A stretch of 64,000 bases of DNA, taken from NCBI RefSeq assembly GCF_947507565.1, contig NC_089188.1, forward strand, positions 1,426,001 through 1,490,000, read 5' to 3'. Shown here piece by piece: positions 57,601 through 64,000 of this stretch (within the stretch, counting starts at the first letter, position 1; each line of letters opens with the position of its first letter). Below the pieces are notes generated by a model. It worked only from the letters and a program-made list of their open reading frames with translations. It made no database searches and was not told the DNA's origin. The translations under genes and the position numbers were made by a program. This DNA is from Oscarella lobularis. Taxonomy: Eukaryota > Porifera > Homoscleromorpha > Homosclerophorida > Oscarellidae.

Positions 57601-60600
57601 AAACCTTGATTCTAAGGGCCTAAATAATAAAGTGAGGGCATAAACTTTGATTCTAAGAGCCTAAATAATAAATTGAGGGCCTAAACGTTGATTCTAAGAG
57701 CTTAAATAATAAATTCAGGGCCTAAACTTTGATTCTAAAAGCCTAAATAACAAATTCAAGGCCTAAACTTTGATTCTGAGAGCCTAAATAATAAATTGAG
57801 GGCCTAAACTTTGATTTTAAGGGCCTAAATAATAAATTCAGGGCCTAAACATTGATTATAAAAGCCTAAAGAATAAATTCAGGGCCTAAACTTTGATTCT
57901 AAGGACCTAAATAATAAATTCAGAGCCTAATTGTTGATTCTCAGAGACTAAATAATAAATTGAGGGCCTAAACTTTGATTCTAAGAGCCTAAATAATAAA
58001 CTGAGGGCCTAAACGTTGATTCTAAGAGCCTAAATAATAAATTCAGGGCCTAAACTTTGATTCTAAGAGCCTAAATAATAAATTCAGGGCCTAAACTTTG
58101 ATTCTGAGAGTCTAAATAATAAATTGAGGGCCTAAACTTTGATTCTGAGAGCCTAAATAATAAATTGAGGGTCTAAACTTGATCCCGAGAGCCTAAATAA
58201 TAAATTGAGGGCCTAAACCTTGATTCTAAGGGCCTAAATAATAAATTGAGGGCCTAAACTTTGATTCTAAGAGCCTAAATAATAAATTGAGGGCCTAAAC
58301 GTTGATTCTAAGAGCCTAAATAATAAATTCAGGGCCTAAACTTTGATTCTAAGAGCCTAAATAATAAATTCAGGGCCTAAACTTTGATTCTGAGAGTCTA
58401 AATAATAAATTGAGGGCCTAAACTTTGATTCTGAGAGCCTAAATAATAAATTGAGGGTCTAAACTTGATCCCGAGAGCCTAAATAATAAATTGAGGGCCT
58501 AAACCTTGATTCTAAGGGCCTAAATAATAAATTGAGGGCCTAAACTTTGATCCCGAGAGCCTAAATAATAAATTGAGGGCCTAAACCTTGATTCTAAGGG
58601 CCTAAATAATAAATTGAGGGCCTAAACTTTGATTCTGAGAGCCTAAATAATAAATTGAGGGCCTAAACTTTGATTTTAAGGGCCTAAATAATAAATTCAG
58701 GGCCTAAACCTTGATTATAAAAGCCTAAAGAATAAATTCAGGGCCTAAACTTTGATTCTAAGGACCTAAATAATAAATTCAGAGCCTAAACGTTGATTCT
58801 CAGAGACTAAATAATAAATTGAGGGCCTAAACTTTGATTCTAAGAGCCTAAATAATAAACTGAGGGCCTAAACGTTGATTCTAAGAGCCTAAATAATAAA
58901 TTCAGGGCCTAAACTTTGATTCTAAGAGCCTAAATAATAAATTCAGGGCCTAAACTTTGATTCTGAGAGTCTAAATAATAAATTGAGGGCCTAAACTTTG
59001 ATTCTGAGAGCCTAAATAATAAATTGAGGGTCTAAACTTGATCCCGAGAGCCTAAATAATAAATTGAGGGCCTAAACCTTGATTCTAAGGGCCTAAATAA
59101 TAAATTGAGGGCCTAAACTTTGATCCCGAGAGCCTAAATAATAAATTGAGGGCCTAAACCTTGATTCTAAGGGCCTAAATAATAAATTGAGGGCCTAAAC
59201 TTTGATTCTAAGAGCCTAAATAATAAATTCAGGGCCTAAACGTTGATTCTAAGAGCCTAAATAATAAATTCAGGGCCTAAACTTTGACCCCGAGAGCCTA
59301 AATAATAAATTGAGGGCCTAAACTTTGATTCTGAGAGCCTAAATAATAAATTGAGGGCCTTAACCTTGATTCTAAGGGCCTAAATAATAAATTGAGGGCA
59401 TAAACTTTGATTCTAAGAGCCTAAATAATAAATTGAGGGCCTAATCGTTGATTCTAAGAGCCTAAATAATAAATTCAGGGCCTAAACTTTGATTCTAAAA
59501 GCCTAAATAATAAATTCAAGGCCTAAACTTTGATTCTGAGAGCCTAAATAATAAATTGAGGGCCTAAACTTTGATTCTGAGAGCCTAAATAAAAAATTGA
59601 GGACATAAACTTTGATTCTGAGAGCCTAAATAATAAATTGAGGGCCTAAACTTTGATTCTCAGGACCTAAAAAATAAATTAAGGGCCTAAACTTTGATTC
59701 TAAAAACGTAAATATTAAATTCATGGTCTAAAAGTTTATTCTAAGGGCCTAAATAATAAATTGATGACCTAAACTTTGATTTTAAGGGCCTAAATAATAA
59801 ATTCAGGGCCTAAACCTTGATTATAAAAGCCTAAATAATAAATTCAGGGCCTAAACTTTGATTCTAAGGACCTAAATAATAAATTCAGGGCCTAAACGTT
59901 GATTCTCAGAGACTAAATAATAAATTGAGGGCCTAAACTTTGATTCTGAAAGCCTAAATAAAAAATTGAGGACCTAAACTTTGATTCTAAGGACCTAAAT
60001 AATAAATTCAGGGCCTAAACTTTGATTCCAAGGGCCTAAATAATAAACTCAGAGCCTAAACTTTGATTCTATGAGCCTAAATAATAAATTGAGGACCTAA
60101 ACTTTGATTCTAAGAGGCTAAATAATAAATTGAGGGCCTAAACTTTGATCCCGAGAGCCTAAATAATAAATTGAGGGCCTAAACCTTGATTCTAAGGGCC
60201 TAAATAATAAATTGAGAGCCTAAACTTTGATTCTAAGAACCTGAATAATCCTAAACTTTGATTCTAAGGACCTAAATAATAAATTCAGGGCCAAAACTTT
60301 GATTCTAAAGGCCTAAAAAATAAATTGAGAGCCTAAACTTTGATTCTAAGGATATAAAGTATAAATTTAGGACTCAACTTTGATTCTAAGGACCTAAATA
60401 ATAAATTGAGGGCCTAAACTTTGATTCTGAAAGCCTAAATAAAAAATTGAGGACCTAAACTTTGATTCTAAGGACCTAAATAATAAATTCAGGGCCTAAA
60501 CTTTGATTCCAAGGGCCTAAATAATAAATTCAGAGCCTAAACTTTGATTCTATGAGCCTAAATAATAAATTGAGGACCTAAACTTTGATTCTAAGGACCT

Positions 60601-63600
60601 AAATAATGAATTGAGGGCCTAAACGTTGATTCTAAGAGGCTAAATAATAAATTCAGGGCCTAAACTTTGATTCTGAGAGTCTAAATAATAAATTGAGAGC
60701 CTAAACTTTGATCCCGAGAGCCTAAATAATAAATTGAGGACCCAAACTTTGATTCTAAGGGCCTAAATAATAAATTGAGGGCCTAAACTTTGATTCTGAG
60801 AGCCTAAATAATAAATTGAGGGCCTAAACCTTGATTCTAAGGGCCTAAATAATAAAATGAGGGCATAAACTTTGATTCTAAGAGCCTAAATAATAAATTG
60901 AGGGCCTAAACGTTGATTCTAAGAGCCTAAATAATAAATTCAGGGCCTAAACTTTGATTCTAAAAGCCTAAATAATAAATTCAAGGCCTAAACTTTGATT
61001 CTGAGAGCCTAAATAATAAATTGAGGGCCTAAACTTTGATTCTGAGAGCCTAAATAAAAAATTGAGGACCTAAACTTTGATTCTGAGAGCCTAAATAATA
61101 AATTGAGGGCCTAAACTTTGATTCTCAAGACCTAAAAAAATAAATTGAGGGCCTAAACTTTGATTCTAAAAACGTAAATATTAAATTCATGGTCTAAAAG
61201 TTTATTCTAAGGGCCTAAATAATAAATTGATGACCTAAACTTTGATTTTAAGGGCCTAAATAATAAATTCAGAGCCTAAACCTTGATTATAAAAGCCTAA
61301 ATAATAAATTCAGGGCCTAAACTTTGATTCTAAGGACCTAAATAATAAATTCAGGGCCTAAACGTTGATTCTCAGAGACTAAATAATAAATTCAGGGCCT
61401 AAACTTTGATTCTAAGAGCCTAAATAATAAATTGAGGGCCTAAACGTTGATTCTAAGAGCCTAAATAATAAATTCAGGGCCTAAACTTTGATTCTAAGAG
61501 CCTAAATAATAAATTCAGGGCCTAAACTTTGATTCTGAGAGTCTAAATAATAAATTGAGGGCCTAAACTTTGATTCTGAGAGCCTAAATAATAAATTGAG
61601 GGTCTAAACTTTGATCCCGAGAGCCTAAATAATAAATTCAGGGCCTAAACTTTGATTCTGAGAGCCTAAATAATAAATTCAGGGCCTAAACTTTGACCCC
61701 GAGAGCCTAAATAATAAATTGAGGGCCTAAACTTTGATTCTGAGAGCCTAAATAATAAATTGAGGGCCTAAACCATGATTCTAAGGGCCTAAATAATAAC
61801 TTGAGGGCATAAACTTTGATTCTAAGAGCCTAAATAATAAATTGAGGGCCTAAACCTTGATTCTAAGGGCCTAAATAATAAATTGAGGGCATAAACTTTG
61901 ATTCTAAGAGCCTAAATAATAAATTGAGGGCCTAAACGTTGATTCTAAGAGCTTAAATAATAAATTCAGGGCCTAAACTTTGATTCTAAAAGCCTAAATA
62001 ATAAATTCAAGGCCTAAACTTTGATTCTGAGAGCCTAAATAATAAATTCAGGGCCTAAACTTTGATTTTAAGGGCCTAAATAATAAATTCAGGGCCTAAA
62101 CATTGATTATAAAAGCCTAAAGAATAAATTCAGGGCCTAAACTTTGATTCTAAGGACCTAAATAATAAATTCAGAGCCTCAACGTTGATTCTCAGAGACT
62201 AAATAATAAATTGAGGGCCTAAACTTTGATTCTAAGAGCCTAAATAATAAACTGAGGGCCTAAACGTTGATTCTAAGAGCCTAAATAATAAATTCAGGGC
62301 CTAAACTTTGATTCTAAGAGCCTAAATAATAAATTCAGGGCCTAAACTTTGATTCTGAGAGTCTAAATAATAAATTGAGGGCCTAAACTTTGATTCTGAA
62401 AGCCTAAATAATAAATTGAGGGTCTAAACTTGATCCCGAGAGCCTAAATAATAAATTGAGGGCCTAAACCTTGATTCTAAGGGCCTAAATAATAAATTGA
62501 GGGCCTAAACTTTGATCCCGAGAGCCTAAATAATAAATTGAGGGCCTAAACCTTGATTCTAAGAGCCTAAATAATAAATTGAGGGCCTAAACTTTGATTC
62601 TAAGAGCCTAAATAATAAATTCAGGGCCTAAACGTTGATTCTAAGAGCCTAAATAATAAATTCAGGGCCTAAACTTTGACCCCGAGAGCCTAAATAATAA
62701 ATTGAGGGCCTAAACTTTGATTCTGAGAGCCTAAATAATAAATTGAGGGCCTTAACCTTGACTCTAAGGGCCTAAATAATAAATTGAGGGCATAAACTTT
62801 GATTCTAAGAGCCTAAATAATAAATTGAGGGCCTAATCGTTGATTCTAAGAGCCTAAATAATAAATTCAGGGCCTAAACTTTGATTCTAAAAGCCTAAAT
62901 AATAAATTCAAGGCCTAAACTTTGATTCTGAGAGCCTAAATAATAAATTGAGGGCCTAAACTTTGATTCTGAGAGCCTAAATAAAAAATTGAGGACATAA
63001 ACTTTGATTCTGAGAGCCTAAATAATAAATTGAGGGCCTAAACTTTGATTCTCAGGACCTAAAAAATAAATTAAGGGCCTAAACTTTGATTCTAAAAACG
63101 TAAATATTAAATTCATGGTCCAAAAGTTTATTCTAAGAGCCTAAATAATAAATTGATGACCTAAACTTTGATTTTAAGGGCCTAAATAATAAATTCAGGG
63201 CCTAAACTTTGATCCCGAGAGCCTAAATAATAAATTGAGGGCCTAAACCTTGATTTTAAGGGCCTAAATAATAAATTCAGGGCCTAAACTTTGATTCTAA
63301 GAGCCTAAATAATAAATTCAGGGCCTAAACTTTGATTCTAAGAGCCTAAATAATAAATTCAGGGCCTAAACTTTGATTCTGAGAGTCTAAATAATAAATT
63401 GAGGGCCTAAACTTTGATTCTGAGAGCCTAAATAATAAATTGAGGGTCTAAACTTTGATCCCGAGAGCCTAAATAATAAATTGAGGGCCTAAACCTTGAT
63501 TCTAAGGGCCTAAATAATAAATTGAGGGCCTAAACTTTGATCCCGAGAGCCTAAATAATAAATTGAGGGCCTAAACCTTGATTCTAAGGGCCTAAATAAT

Positions 63601-64000
63601 AAATTGAGGGCCTAAACTTTGATTCTAAGAGCCTAAATAATAAATTGAGGGCCTAAACGTTGATTCTGAGAGCCTAAATAATAAATTCAGGGCCTAAACT
63701 TTGACCCCGAGAGCCTAAATAATAAATTGAGGGCCTAAACTTTGATTCTGAGAGCCTAAATAATAAATTGAGGGCCTAAACCATGATTCTAAGGGCCTAA
63801 ATAATAAATTGAGGGCATAAACTTTGATTCTAAGAGCCTAAATAATAAATTGAGGGCCTAAACCTTGATTCTAAGGGCCTAAATAATAAAGTGAGGGCAT
63901 AAACTTTGATTCTAAGAGCCTAAATAATAAATTGAGGGCCTAAACGTTGATTCTAAGAGCTTAAATAATAAATTCAGGGCCTAAACTTTGATTCTAAAAG
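45643..64000. repeat. 41-bp AT-rich satellite array (runs off the window)
   Basis: About 450 head-to-tail monomers, with consensus first half GGGCCTAAACTTTGATTCTA and second half AGAGCCTAAATAATAAATTGA (about 32% G+C). Both halves contain GCCTAAA, so the 41-mer looks like a doubled ~20-bp unit. Monomers fall into recurring variants (TTTGATTCTAA, CGTTGATTC, TTTGATCCCGAG, TTTGACCCCGAG, ACCATGATTC, AATTCAGG versus AATTGAGG). These occur in the same order in separate places, showing higher-order duplication. The first few copies next to the Helitron-like element are the most irregular. No gene, no other repeat class and no end of the array is seen. Confidence 0.97.

Noticed and set aside
45643-64000. 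CRISPR-like regular repeat spacing in the last 18 kb
   Set aside because: There are no unique spacers: the whole 41-bp unit repeats with minor variants, and the surrounding genes are animal genes. It is satellite DNA.

Overview
The window is animal nuclear DNA. It holds compact protein-coding genes with many very short introns (mostly about 45-100 bp, GT-AG with several GC-AG). Gene content is metazoan: a GABA-B-type receptor, a GCK-III kinase, a Rac GTPase ending in a CAAX box, UXS1, MIS12 and PI4KA. The density and tiny introns suggest an early-branching invertebrate with a small genome. A sponge, perhaps a homoscleromorph, is my guess; it is inference only, as no sequence here fixes the species.

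Layout. 1-31.6 kb is gene-dense: the 3' end of a GABA-B receptor (+), an SLC2 sugar transporter (-), tubulin cofactor A (+), TAF9 (-), a GCK-III/MST3-like kinase (-), Rac (+), UXS1 (-) with an intronless prolyl-oligopeptidase-like gene inside one of its introns, an unrecognised single-pass membrane protein (-), a 2,847-residue protein joining an N-terminal LOTUS domain to a NO VEIN/sacsin-type ATPase and a DUF3883 domain (-), MIS12 (-) and an aldo-keto reductase (+). 31.6-43.8 kb is most of PI4KA (-), whose N-terminal exons are not in the window. 43.8-64 kb has no gene I can support: a 56-bp tandem array, a Helitron-like element, then a 41-bp AT-rich satellite that fills the last 18.3 kb and runs off the end.

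Repeats. Two introns of unrelated genes (SLC2 and PI4KA) each carry five tandem ~600-bp units with terminal inverted repeats, so every junction forms a ~30-bp hairpin. Two other introns (in the LOTUS/NO VEIN gene and PI4KA) carry copies of a different ~1-kb repeat. The satellite starts at the hairpin end of the Helitron-like element, which holds degenerate satellite-like monomers, suggesting how the satellite arose.

Gene models were spliced by hand from splice signals and family similarity. For TAF9, the kinase, Rac, UXS1, the membrane protein, the LOTUS/NO VEIN protein, MIS12 and the aldo-keto reductase the summed coding length is divisible by three. Two junctions remain unresolved (in SLC2 near 6350 and in the aldo-keto reductase near 30,860). 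The genes are mostly housekeeping and signalling functions and do not form one pathway; the arrangement shows tight divergent and convergent packing rather than operons.
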